Below are positions 15,867 to 23,271 of a DNA stretch of 41,011 nt, in pieces. The first letter of the stretch is position 1. Every line of letters starts with the position of its first letter. Made by a program: the position numbers and the translations under genes. Below the pieces are notes generated by a model. The model searched no databases. It saw only the letters and a list, made by a program, of their open reading frames with translations, and was not told the origin of the DNA. The DNA lies in assembly GCA_012719645.1 (NCBI GenBank), contig JAAXZX010000002.1:1-41011 (forward strand). Direction: 5' to 3'. This DNA comes from Clostridiaceae bacterium. GTDB taxonomy: Bacteria; Bacillota; Clostridia; DSM-8532.

Positions 15867-15908
15867 ACTCCGGCCCGGTTGCCGGGTTTTCGCCCGGTGC
15901 GCCGGAGT
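15867..15908 (-). other. Branched GC hairpin between the FrhB-like and flippase genes
   Basis: ACTCCGGC (15867-15874) pairs with GCCGGAGT (15901-15908). Inside, CCGGG at 15882-15886 can pair either with CCCGG at 15874-15878 or with CCCGG at 15893-15897. The element fills the intercistronic gap of the minus-strand operon. It could act as an RNA-processing or stability element or as a partial terminator setting the expression ratio. Confidence 0.45.
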
Positions 15909-15923
15909 CATTATGCCATATAG

Positions 15924-17123
15924 TTATACCCTGATAAGCTTTTTAAGTTTCCCGGCCACGCCTTCGCCCAGAGTTCTTTTTACCCATAATTTTATGCTCT
16001 GTACAACAGGGTTCATATATTTCCGTTTCAGTGCCGGAAACCTCATACCCCTGTTCATGTCCGCAAAAAACAGCGGCCTGTTGAGTGGAATGTCCGCCGA
16101 AGCAGTAAGCCGCGGGTTCCACGAAACTGCTTCGTCAAACGGAGCCTCGGCAATGAAGCATTTTTCCCGGATGGCCGTCAGGGCAGCTTCACCCCTGGAA
16201 GTATTTGCAATAACCAGCGATATCCCCTTATTATCTCCCGGATCTATTCCCATAATCTTCTCTGCGCCCCAGAAGTCTGCCAGGGTGAGATCAGCCCGGG
16301 TGCCGGGATGCCTGAACTGGCAGTTGAAGCAGCATTTCCGGCTCAACAGGTTCTTTCCGAATCCGATGAAAAAGGGATCCTTGCCCAGGGTGCGGCAATA
16401 ATCGCGGCCATTTCTGAAACTGATGTGCATACGGCTGTCCTTCCAGCCGTTCCTCTTATCCCTGAAGGAAATGGCGGAAATATCGCTCTTGTATCGTTTT
16501 TTCATATCATCGAGGTACATGGACCATACCTTTGGGGATGGAACGCCGTAGCAGGCCACATCAATGGTCAGAAGCCCAGGGTATTGCTTTCCAAGGAAGG
16601 ATTTCAGCCCGGCAATCTGGCAGCCCGTACCCGAAAACAACACCGGCCTTTGCTCCTTCAGGAGTTTTTCGGTTTCCCTGTAGCACATGTTTATGTCGCT
16701 CTGCACGTATTTGGACCTTCTCAGGGAGTCCAGGTCCGTTATCCTTGAGATCCCTGTATGCCGCACTGTGAAATCACTGTCGAAGGCGGCGCCGAAAACC
16801 GTACCGCCCTTCCTGAGGCAGGATTCGGCAAACATGGAAAACAAGCCGCCCGAGGAACTGCTCAGGCGTATTCCATCGTCAAGGCACCAGGCTGCCCAGG
16901 CCCTCGGGAAGCCGCTTTGCTCCGGGTCCGGCTCTGTGCTGCCGGCGTTCAGGACCGGGCAGGCCTTTTTGCACAACCCGCAGTCCGTACATCTTTTTTC
17001 ATCGATCAGGGGAAACAAAAATCCCTCGTCATCCGGAACCATGGAAACGCACAGCGCCGGGCAGCGCTGGGCGCAGGCAGAACAGCCCACACAGCTTTCC
17101 ATGTTCTCAAGTATGCTTTGCAT
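15924..17123 (-). CDS. FrhB-like iron-sulfur protein of polysaccharide loci
   Basis: A 399-residue protein of the coenzyme F420 hydrogenase/dehydrogenase beta-subunit family. Two 4Fe-4S ferredoxin clusters lie at the N-terminus: Cys-Val-Gly-Cys-Ser-Ala-Cys-Ala-Gln-Arg-Cys-Pro (11-22) and Cys-Thr-Asp-Cys-Gly-Leu-Cys-Lys-Lys-Ala-Cys-Pro (45-56). The FrhB core follows, with Gly-Thr-Gly-Cys-Gln-Ile-Ala-Gly and Asp-Val-Ala-Cys-Tyr-Gly-Val-Pro-Ser-Pro. Homologues recur next to pyruvyltransferase-family genes in exopolysaccharide clusters, where they are proposed to do a redox step on a sugar; the reaction is not established. AGGAG 5 nt before the ATG supports the start, and an extended -10 promoter precedes it. 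Confidence 0.88.
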   Translation of the reverse strand: MQSILENMESCVGCSACAQRCPALCVSMVPDDEGFLFPLIDEKRCTDCGLCKKACPVLNAGSTEPDPEQSGFPRAWAAWCLDDGIRLSSSSGGLFSMFAESCLRKGGTVFGAAFDSDFTVRHTGISRITDLDSLRRSKYVQSDINMCYRETEKLLKEQRPVLFSGTGCQIAGLKSFLGKQYPGLLTIDVACYGVPSPKVWSMYLDDMKKRYKSDISAISFRDKRNGWKDSRMHISFRNGRDYCRTLGKDPFFIGFGKNLLSRKCCFNCQFRHPGTRADLTLADFWGAEKIMGIDPGDNKGISLVIANTSRGEAALTAIREKCFIAEAPFDEAVSWNPRLTASADIPLNRPLFFADMNRGMRFPALKRKYMNPVVQSIKLWVKRTLGEGVAGKLKKLIRV

Positions 17124-17161
17124 AAAAACTCCTGTTACAGTTCAATAGTAAGGTTGCCATT

Positions 17162-17188
17162 ATTATAGCACAGCGCGGGAGCGTTCAA
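17162..17188 (-). promoter_or_regulatory. Extended -10 promoter for the glycan minus-strand operon
   Basis: On the minus strand, TGC-TATAAT (17170-17162) is a perfect -10 with the TGn extension. TTGAAC (17188-17183) lies 15 nt upstream, slightly close, which an extended -10 tolerates. It would start the FrhB-like, flippase and pyruvyltransferase-family operon about 35 nt before the first ATG. Confidence 0.6.
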
Positions 17189-17243
17189 CAACCGCGCATA
17201 TCGCTGTGATGCGGATTCCAGGCCATTTTAAGCGAATTAAGGG

Positions 17244-17272
17244 TTTACGCCTTGATTTTTCGGGGATATAAT
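17244..17272 (+). promoter_or_regulatory. Sigma-A-like promoter for the carboxypeptidase gene
   Basis: TTTACG (17244-17249) and TATAAT (17267-17272) are separated by 17 nt. This implies a leader of about 90 nt before the ATG at 17367. It is divergent from the promoter at 17162-17188. Confidence 0.55.
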
Positions 17273-17366
17273 GGTTAACTGAATAAGTCACTCAGGCTGA
17301 AACTATGCGCACGACGCGGCTTACAACCAATGGGCCAACTGGAACATATTACGAAGGAGCCACACG

Positions 17367-18866
17367 ATGCGGAAAACAGGTATCTCTCTATTGCTGGCTG
17401 TCTGTTTACTTATAGGCTTTACCATAACCCCGGTTTATGCAGGAAGTCCTCCGTCCGTCCCGGAATTGCCCGAGACCCAGGCCGAAAGCTATATACTGAT
17501 CAATGCGGCGGACAGCCGGGTCCTTTGCGAAAAAAACCCGGACCAAAAACAGTATCCTGCCAGCACGACCAAGATCATGACTGCCATCATTTCCATCGAA
17601 TCGGGGTATTACGAGCAGACGACCACTGTCAGCAGGGCAGCCGTGGATGGCATCGGGATCGGCGGCTCCAATATGGGTCTTAAGGAAGGAGAGGTCCTGA
17701 CATTCAGGGATCTTCTCAGCATGACTCTTATAAGTTCGGCCAATGACGCCGCCAACGCGCTGGCTGAGGGTGTAGGCGGCAGCATCCCCGGTTTTGTCGA
17801 ACTCATGAACCGGAAGGCCCGGGAGCTTGGGTTGTCAAACACCAACTTCTCAAATCCGTCGGGTCTTGATGTGGAAGACGGGTATCCCGATCATCAGACC
17901 ACCGCGCGCGAACTGGCCCAAATCATGCGTTATGCCACGAGCAACCATACCTTCAGGGAGATCATCGGACTGACCGAATATGACCTGCCGGTTACCAATA
18001 TGAATGCCGAAACCAGGGGAAGCAGGAAGAGCACCGACCTGTTATTGACAGATCCGAAATACCAGTCCGATTTATTTACTGTTGTGGGAGGCAAAACCGG
18101 CTATACGAAGGCCGCCCAGAACGTTTTTGTGGCCTGCGCCAGGAACAGTGACGGAGTTGAACTGATTCTCGTCCTTATGAAGCATCCCAGCCGAAGCGGA
18201 ATGTTTGAAGATGCCTACAGGCTGTTTGAATACGGATTTGAGCTGGTCAGCCGGGATATCAGCCTTCAGGCCAAAGGTTTCTATGATATGCGGTACAGGG
18301 AGTCGGCGGATATCATCCATAAATTCTATGAAAACGGCTATATCTCCGGAATTGAGGAAGGACGCTTCGATTATGCCGCGGATGTAACCAGGGAGGATTT
18401 TCTGCGGGTATTGGCCAGTATCAAAAGTTCTTCCGCGGACGCGGGCGGAAGCGGCGCAGCCCAGTCATGCCTGAATGCTGCCATTGACAAGGGAATCCTG
18501 GACGAAAGCTGGAGGGGAACAGGCGGCAAAACCATGACCAGGGGCGATGCCATAACCATTATGAGCAGGCATGTAGTGTCAAGTCTGGATACCATCAAGT
18601 TGTTTATCCTGATGTCAGAAATCAAGGATCTCAAATCCATACCGGCATCTTCATGGCTGGATGTCATCAGGGCATATGACGCCGGGATAATTCCGGTCAG
18701 GGATGATGGCACCATAGGATTTTATGAACCGATAAGCAAGGAGGAAATGGTTTTAACTCTCAATATATATATCCAGTACCGTGATGCCGTGTTAAACTCA
18801 ATCCCGGCCTTTTTGATGAGGATCGGCCCCACAGGTAAGGTGGTCCAGGCATTCTTCGGGCCATAA
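17367..18866 (+). CDS. D-Ala-D-Ala carboxypeptidase with SLH-like repeats
   Basis: A 499-residue exported penicillin-binding protein of the S11 peptidase (DacA/DacF) family, which trims the terminal D-Ala from peptidoglycan stem peptides. Signal peptide 1-25 ends Val-Tyr-Ala. Catalytic motifs: Ser66-Thr-Thr-Lys69, Ser124-Ala-Asn126 and Lys243-Thr-Gly245. The usual PBP5 C-terminal beta domain and membrane anchor are missing. Instead, residues about 310-352, 365-405 and 422-470 form three degenerate SLH-like repeats, each with a Gly-Tyr/Ile-Ile turn and a Thr-Arg-Glu/Gly-Asp-type block. These would attach the enzyme to a secondary wall polymer rather than to the membrane. GAAGGAG fixes the ATG. 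A pyruvyltransferase-family gene lies in the divergent operon. Confidence 0.88.
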   Translation: MRKTGISLLLAVCLLIGFTITPVYAGSPPSVPELPETQAESYILINAADSRVLCEKNPDQKQYPASTTKIMTAIISIESGYYEQTTTVSRAAVDGIGIGGSNMGLKEGEVLTFRDLLSMTLISSANDAANALAEGVGGSIPGFVELMNRKARELGLSNTNFSNPSGLDVEDGYPDHQTTARELAQIMRYATSNHTFREIIGLTEYDLPVTNMNAETRGSRKSTDLLLTDPKYQSDLFTVVGGKTGYTKAAQNVFVACARNSDGVELILVLMKHPSRSGMFEDAYRLFEYGFELVSRDISLQAKGFYDMRYRESADIIHKFYENGYISGIEEGRFDYAADVTREDFLRVLASIKSSSADAGGSGAAQSCLNAAIDKGILDESWRGTGGKTMTRGDAITIMSRHVVSSLDTIKLFILMSEIKDLKSIPASSWLDVIRAYDAGIIPVRDDGTIGFYEPISKEEMVLTLNIYIQYRDAVLNSIPAFLMRIGPTGKVVQAFFGP

Positions 18867-18897
18867 AACGTGATCACCGTTTCCAGGAAAGCATATG

Positions 18898-18951
18898 AAA
18901 AAACCGGGCTTGCAGGATGGGATTTATGAGCCCATACCTGCGTCCCCCGGT
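18898..18951 (-). terminator. Terminator for rubrerythrin (minus strand), possibly bidirectional
   Basis: An imperfect long stem: ACCGGG (18903-18908) with CCCGGT (18946-18951), GCAGG (18912-18916) with CCTGC (18937-18941), and TGGG (18918-18921) with CCCA (18931-18934). On the minus strand it is followed by six T residues (A run at 18898-18903). It lies 45 nt beyond the rubrerythrin stop, and the hairpin may also slow plus-strand transcripts from the carboxypeptidase gene. Confidence 0.8.
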
Positions 18952-18996
18952 CTTATCGCTTGAATTAAGATTTTCAGGATAAAGGGCGCCTGTTGA

Positions 18997-19533
18997 TCAA
19001 TAGTTATCAGCCACCAGGGAGAAGTAAGCCCTGGGATGGTCGCATACGGGGCAAACCTCTGGCGCCTCATCCCCGTAATGGATATGTCCGCAGTTCCCGC
19101 AGATCCAGGCCTGTTTGCCGTCACGGCGGAAAACCCTGCCTTCCCTGATATTATCCAGGAGCTTCTGGTAACGCTCTTCGTGGTGCTTTTCAATGGCCGC
19201 TACTCCTCTGAATAACTCGGCTATCCTGGTAAAGCCTTCTTCCTCGGCAGTTTCGGCGAATTTTGCGTACATGTCGCTCCATTCATAATGCTCGCCCGCT
19301 ATACAATCAAGCAGGTTTTCTTCCGTGGAAGGGATTCCGTCATGAAGCAGCTTGAACCAGATTTTTGCATGCTCCTTTTCGTTATTGGCTGTTTCCTCGA
19401 AAATAGCCGCGATCTGGTTAAAGCCTTCCTTCCTGGCCTTAGAAGCATAATAGGTGTATTTGTTTCTTGCCTGGGATTCCCCGGCGAATGCCGCCCAAAG
19501 ATTGGCTTCTGTTTTTGAACCTTTAAGTTGCAT
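18997..19533 (-). CDS. rbr: Rubrerythrin
   Basis: A 178-residue non-haem iron protein that reduces hydrogen peroxide in anaerobes, taking electrons from rubredoxin or NADH-linked donors. Residues about 1-135 are the four-helix diiron ferritin-like domain. Its two metal-ligand helices carry Glu-Ser-Gln-Ala-Arg and the [10 protein letters not shown] segment, followed by a second Glu/His set with Glu-Lys-His-His-Glu-Glu. The C-terminal rubredoxin-like domain has Cys-Gly-Asn-Cys and Cys-Pro-Val-Cys. AGGAGGT is 4-5 nt before the ATG at 19533; an in-frame ATG at 19551 lies upstream of that site and is rejected. It is a single gene with its own promoter and terminator. Confidence 0.95.
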   Translation of the reverse strand: MQLKGSKTEANLWAAFAGESQARNKYTYYASKARKEGFNQIAAIFEETANNEKEHAKIWFKLLHDGIPSTEENLLDCIAGEHYEWSDMYAKFAETAEEEGFTRIAELFRGVAAIEKHHEERYQKLLDNIREGRVFRRDGKQAWICGNCGHIHYGDEAPEVCPVCDHPRAYFSLVADNY

Positions 19534-19579
19534 AATGACCTCCTGTATCATAATTTTTTGATTATAAGCTGATATTCAA

Positions 19580-19609
19580 ATAATACCATAAACCCATGCC
19601 ATAAGCCAA
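19580..19609 (-). promoter_or_regulatory. Promoter for rubrerythrin
   Basis: On the minus strand, TTGGCT (19609-19604) and TATTAT (19585-19580) are separated by 18 nt. A second TATAAT lies nearer the gene (about 19562-19567) but has no good -35. No clear PerR box was found. Confidence 0.45.
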
Positions 19610-19693
19610 CTAAGGATTACTCTCACGGAAAGGCGAACCTGCGCTTTTACCCCCAACTCATCAAGAAAAGATTTGCCTGGTTTTACTCAAAAC

Positions 19694-19725
19694 AAAAAAG
19701 CCTCGAACCCATAAAGGCTTGAGGC
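19694..19725 (-). terminator. Intrinsic terminator of the tRNA-Arg gene
   Basis: Stem GCCTC (19700-19704) with GAGGC (19721-19725), extendable by inner pairs. On the minus strand a run of six T residues (19699-19694) follows. It lies directly after the tRNA 3' end. Confidence 0.8.
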
Positions 19726-19727
19726 TC

Positions 19728-19804
19728 TGGTACGCCCAAAGGGATTCGAACCCCCGACCCACGGTTTAGGAAACCGTTGCTCTGTCCTGCTGAGCTATGG
19801 GCGC
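19728..19804 (-). tRNA. tRNA-Arg (anticodon CCU)
   Basis: A complete cloverleaf on the minus strand, starting at 19804. The D-arm GCTC/GAGC is intact. The anticodon stem ACGGT/ACCGT holds the loop TTCCTAA, so the anticodon is CCU and it reads AGG. The T-loop is TTCGAAT. The discriminator is A, and the CCA end is encoded (19730-19728). The acceptor stem GCGCCCA/TGGGCGT begins with a G1-U72 wobble, and the T-stem carries two G-U pairs. It has its own near-consensus promoter and a terminator. Confidence 0.95.
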
Positions 19805-19822
19805 CCGTGGATTGCAGAGTCT

Positions 19823-19852
19823 ATTGTACTATAGGTCTGATTGCCGTGTCAA
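19823..19852 (-). promoter_or_regulatory. Strong promoter of the tRNA-Arg gene
   Basis: On the minus strand, TTGACA (19852-19847) matches consensus perfectly. TACAAT (19828-19823) matches 5/6 after an 18-nt spacer. The predicted start is about 10 nt before the mature tRNA 5' end. Confidence 0.8.
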
Positions 19853-19935
19853 TGGCAGAAAAGATCATAAGTGACAGAGGGCGGGGATGCCGAATAGCAT
19901 ATAAGTGGGAACTATACTCGTTATGGTGCGTGCCG

Positions 19936-20196
19936 ATGGAATGCATTGCCCTCTACGATTCAGGGAATTACGCATACAGGATCTGCCGGATATTTGAAAG
20001 AAAGGGACTGGTCTTCGAGGTTATTGCGACGCCATGCCTGATATCCCATATGGGCTGCGGGTATTGCCTGAAATTCCCCTGCGAATACCTTGATACGGTC
20101 CTGGCAGAAAGCCTTGCCTGCGGATGCCCCGTGAGAGAGGCTTATAAAGTGGTTGACCGCAATAATAAAAGGGAATATATAAAGATCGGAAGATAA
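19936..20196 (+). CDS. Cysteine-rich small protein, DUF3343-like
   Basis: An 86-residue protein with eight cysteines (3, 17, 34, 41, 44, 49, 62, 64), including a Gly-Cys-Gly-Tyr-Cys motif and Ala-Cys-Gly-Cys-Pro. The fold pattern (strand, helix Tyr-Arg-Ile-Cys-Arg-Ile-Phe-Glu-Arg-Lys-Gly-Leu, strand, helix) resembles DUF3343, the putative Se/S carrier-like family. That could mean a sulfur- or selenium-handling role, which would fit cysQ 30 nt downstream; this is inference. The start is uncertain: no clear ribosome site precedes the ATG at 19936, and the frame stays open upstream to 19777, across the promoter and 5' half of the tRNA gene. TATACT at 19913-19918 may be its -10. Confidence 0.6.
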   Translation: MECIALYDSGNYAYRICRIFERKGLVFEVIATPCLISHMGCGYCLKFPCEYLDTVLAESLACGCPVREAYKVVDRNNKREYIKIGR

Positions 20197-20226
20197 TCCG
20201 GTGAAAGCGGACGAAAGGGGCGCAGA

Positions 20227-21003
20227 ATGAACACAAGCAGGGTAATTGGCCTGTTCCGGGAGCTAGCGGCTGCGGCGGGTGAAAAGATACTCGAGATATA
20301 CCAGGAAGACTTCACCGTGGAATACAAGAAGGACAACACCCCTGTCACCATGGCTGACAGGATGTCCAATGAACTTATCGTGCGGGGACTTAAGGATGAG
20401 TATCCCCTGATCCCCGTCCTGGCTGAGGAATCGGCCGATGATTTATCCAGGCTGTCAAAGGAATACTGTTTCATCGTTGACCCGTTGGACGGAACGAAGG
20501 AGTTTGTCGGCAGAAACGGTGAGTTCACGGTGAATATTGCCCTGGCACGGAATGGTGTCCCCATTGCCGGACTTATCTATGTTCCTGTGCTCGGGGAATT
20601 CTATTATGCGGCTGAAAACCATGGCGCATTCTGGTGCAGGGACAATGAAAAGGAACAGTCCCTCCGGGTGTCTGACCGGACAGGCGATATCCGCCTGGCG
20701 GTCAGCAGGCATCATCGCACCCGGGAATTGGACAGGCTTATCGAGAAAAACCGCATCAGGCATATAGTTGTTGCCGGAAGCGCTTATAAAGGCTGTCTTT
20801 TTGCCCGGGGGGAAGTAGAGGCCTACTACCGTTTCGGCAAGACCATGGAATGGGATACGGCGGCCATGCAGGTCATCGCGATTGAGGCGGGAGGCATTTT
20901 CATGGGACTGGACGGGAAGCCGTTTACCTACAATAAACCCAACCCGGAAAACCCACCGGGCTTCTGCCTTGTTAACAGACCCGAGAACAGGCTGACTTAT
21001 TAA
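20227..21003 (+). CDS. cysQ: 3'(2'),5'-bisphosphate nucleotidase CysQ
   Basis: A 258-residue member of the inositol-monophosphatase superfamily. It hydrolyses 3'-phosphoadenosine 5'-phosphate (PAP), a by-product of sulfate assimilation, to AMP. Metal-binding motifs: Glu-Glu-Ser near 67, Asp-Pro-Leu-Asp-Gly-Thr-Lys-Glu-Phe near 86, and the C-terminal Trp-Asp-Thr-Ala-Ala near 218. The Lys-Glu-Phe after the DPLDGT motif is typical of CysQ rather than SuhB. GAAAGGGG precedes the ATG. It is likely co-transcribed with the cysteine-rich protein gene 30 nt upstream. Confidence 0.9.
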   Translation: MNTSRVIGLFRELAAAAGEKILEIYQEDFTVEYKKDNTPVTMADRMSNELIVRGLKDEYPLIPVLAEESADDLSRLSKEYCFIVDPLDGTKEFVGRNGEFTVNIALARNGVPIAGLIYVPVLGEFYYAAENHGAFWCRDNEKEQSLRVSDRTGDIRLAVSRHHRTRELDRLIEKNRIRHIVVAGSAYKGCLFARGEVEAYYRFGKTMEWDTAAMQVIAIEAGGIFMGLDGKPFTYNKPNPENPPGFCLVNRPENRLTY

Positions 21004-21039
21004 ACCCAAATTATATAGGTATTCAATAATGTCATAGAT

Positions 21040-21048
21040 TGGTATAAA
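21040..21048 (+). promoter_or_regulatory. Extended -10 before the GH3 gene
   Basis: TGG-TATAAA (21040-21048) forms a TGn-extended -10, with a poor -35 (ATTCAA at 21021-21026, 16 nt away). It lies 37 nt upstream of the GH3 start. I see no sugar-regulator operator with confidence. Confidence 0.4.
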
Positions 21049-21084
21049 ATGATTGTATCAATTACTTCCAAGGAGGAAAAGCAA

Positions 21085-23262
21085 ATGAGTGACTGTCCCG
21101 TTTATCTCGACGAGTCGAAGAGCTTTGAAGAGCGAGCCAGAGATCTTGTTTCCAGGATGACAATCGAGGAAAAGGTGTCCCAGATGCTGTTCAACGCCCC
21201 TGCCATACCAAGGCTGGGAATACCCGCGTACAACTGGTGGAACGAAGCGCTCCACGGTGTTGCCCGGGCCGGAACCGCAACGGTTTTCCCACAGGCCATC
21301 GGTATGGCAGCTACCTTTGACGAGGACCTGATAAAAAGGGTGGCCGAGGTCATATCCGATGAGGCAAGGGCCAAGCATCATGAATATAGCAGGAAGAATG
21401 ACAGAGGCATTTACAAGGGGCTTACCTTCTGGTCGCCCAATGTTAATATATTCAGGGATCCCAGGTGGGGACGCGGCCATGAAACATACGGCGAGGACCC
21501 ATACCTTACTTCCAGGCTGGGCGTAGCCTTCGTCAAGGGGCTCCAGGGAGACCATCCAAAATACCTGAAGGTTGCGGCATGCGCAAAGCATTTTGCGGTC
21601 CACAGCGGCCCCGAAGCCGAGAGGCATTCCTTCAATGCCGAAGCTTCCCCCAAGGATCTTCGCGAGACCTATCTGCCCGCATTTGAGGCATGTGTGAAGG
21701 AAGCAAAAGTGGAATCTGTCATGGGTGCGTACAACAGGACCAACGGCGAGCCCTGCTGCGGCAGCAAGACCCTCCTTATGGACATCCTCCGCGGCGAATG
21801 GGGCTTTGAGGGGCATGTTACTTCAGATTGCTGGGCAGTCCGGGACTTCCACCTCCACCATAAGGTAACGGCTACAGCTCCCGAATCGGCGGCCCTGGCT
21901 GTTAAAAACGGGTGTGATCTCAACTGCGGCAATACATATGGAAACCTGCTCATCGCGCTTGAGGAAGGGCTTATCACCGAGGAAGACATAGACCGTTCGG
22001 TGACCCGCCTGATGATGACCAGGATGAAGCTGGGCATGTTTGACAAGGAAGAGAATGTGCCTTATACAAAGATCCCTTACGAGGTCAACGATTGCCAGGA
22101 ACACAGGAACCTGGCAAGGGAGGTGGCCGAAAGATCCATCACCCTGCTCAAGAATGACGGGATTCTTCCCCTTGACCTGGATAAAATCAACTCGGTTGCC
22201 GTCATAGGGCCCAATGCCGACAGCCGCAAGGCGCTCATGGGCAATTACTACGGCACCGCGTCCAAATATGTCACTGTCCTGGAAGGCATCCGGGATATTC
22301 TCGGAAAGGACAAAAGGGTATTCTATTCAGTAGGTTCAGCCCTCGCCGACCAGTTCAGCGAAGGCCTGTCCAGGATGCTTGGAGAAGGACCCGACCGCCT
22401 GTCCGAGGCAGTTTCCTGCGCGGAGAAGGCCGATGTCACCATCCTTTGTCTCGGGCTTGACGAGTCCCTTGAGGGCGAAGAAGGGGATACGGGCAATGAA
22501 TACTTCTCAGGCGATAAAGCTGATCTGAGCCTTCCAAAATGCCAGGTCCAGCTCCTGGAAGCCATACTGGCAACGGGTAAGCCTGTTATTGTGGTTGTCC
22601 TGGCGGGTAGCGCACTGGACCTCCGCCTGGCCGATGAAAAAGCCAACGCTGTTCTCCAGGCCTGGTACCCGGGGGAAGAGGGCGGCCATGCGGTTGCCTC
22701 CATCATATTCGGCAGGAGCAACCCATGCGGCAGGCTCCCGGTGACATTCTACTACGGCGCCGAGGATCTTCCCGATTTCAGGGATTACAGCATGAAGGGC
22801 AGGACCTATAAATACATGGAAACAGAAGCCCTGTATCCCTTCGGATTCGGATTAAGCTATACCAGCTTCGATTATTCGAACCTCTCGCTGAGCGCTGACA
22901 GGATAAAGGCCGGCGAGTCCTTCGAATGTTCGGTGACCATCAGAAACACGGGCAAGTATGACGGGTATGAAGTTGCCCAACTATACCTGAAGGATATGGA
23001 AGCCGGCGCCGTTGTTCCAAGGTGGCAGCTTAACGGCATCAGGTGCGTCTTCCTGAAGGCAGGCGAGGAAAAGACCGTCAGCTTCAAGCTGACCCCCAGG
23101 CAGATGGCCTTGGTGGATGATGAGGGGAATATCGTGCTCGAGCCTGGAAAATTCAGAGTATATGTGGGAGGAAGCCAGCCCGACGCCAGGAGCCTGAGTC
23201 TAACAGGAAAGGAAGTGCTGAACGCCGATTTCGAGGTAACGGGCGAACCCATGAAATTCTGA
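21085..23262 (+). CDS. Glycoside hydrolase family 3 (beta-xylosidase/beta-glucosidase-like)
   Basis: A 725-residue GH3 enzyme without a signal peptide, so it should act on imported oligosaccharides in the cytoplasm. The N-terminal barrel has Trp-Trp-Asn-Glu-Ala-Leu-His-Gly-Val (51-59), the Ala-Lys-His-Phe substrate motif near 168, and the catalytic nucleophile Asp248 in Val-Thr-Ser-Asp. The second domain carries the Glu-Gly-Glu-Glu-Gly-Asp segment where the acid/base residue is expected. The C-terminus (about 600-700) is the fibronectin-III-like domain of GH3. The WWNEALHGV form is common in xylan-active members, so beta-xylosidase is slightly favoured; specificity cannot be settled. AAGGAGG fixes the ATG at 21085, 12 codons inside the open frame. 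Confidence 0.92.
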   Translation: MSDCPVYLDESKSFEERARDLVSRMTIEEKVSQMLFNAPAIPRLGIPAYNWWNEALHGVARAGTATVFPQAIGMAATFDEDLIKRVAEVISDEARAKHHEYSRKNDRGIYKGLTFWSPNVNIFRDPRWGRGHETYGEDPYLTSRLGVAFVKGLQGDHPKYLKVAACAKHFAVHSGPEAERHSFNAEASPKDLRETYLPAFEACVKEAKVESVMGAYNRTNGEPCCGSKTLLMDILRGEWGFEGHVTSDCWAVRDFHLHHKVTATAPESAALAVKNGCDLNCGNTYGNLLIALEEGLITEEDIDRSVTRLMMTRMKLGMFDKEENVPYTKIPYEVNDCQEHRNLAREVAERSITLLKNDGILPLDLDKINSVAVIGPNADSRKALMGNYYGTASKYVTVLEGIRDILGKDKRVFYSVGSALADQFSEGLSRMLGEGPDRLSEAVSCAEKADVTILCLGLDESLEGEEGDTGNEYFSGDKADLSLPKCQVQLLEAILATGKPVIVVVLAGSALDLRLADEKANAVLQAWYPGEEGGHAVASIIFGRSNPCGRLPVTFYYGAEDLPDFRDYSMKGRTYKYMETEALYPFGFGLSYTSFDYSNLSLSADRIKAGESFECSVTIRNTGKYDGYEVAQLYLKDMEAGAVVPRWQLNGIRCVFLKAGEEKTVSFKLTPRQMALVDDEGNIVLEPGKFRVYVGGSQPDARSLSLTGKEVLNADFEVTGEPMKF

Positions 23263-23271
23263 TATCAGCCA

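Noticed and set aside
19777-19935. N-terminal extension of the cysteine-rich protein gene across the tRNA-Arg promoter
   Set aside because: It would overlap the tRNA gene and its promoter, and the added residues have no family counterpart.
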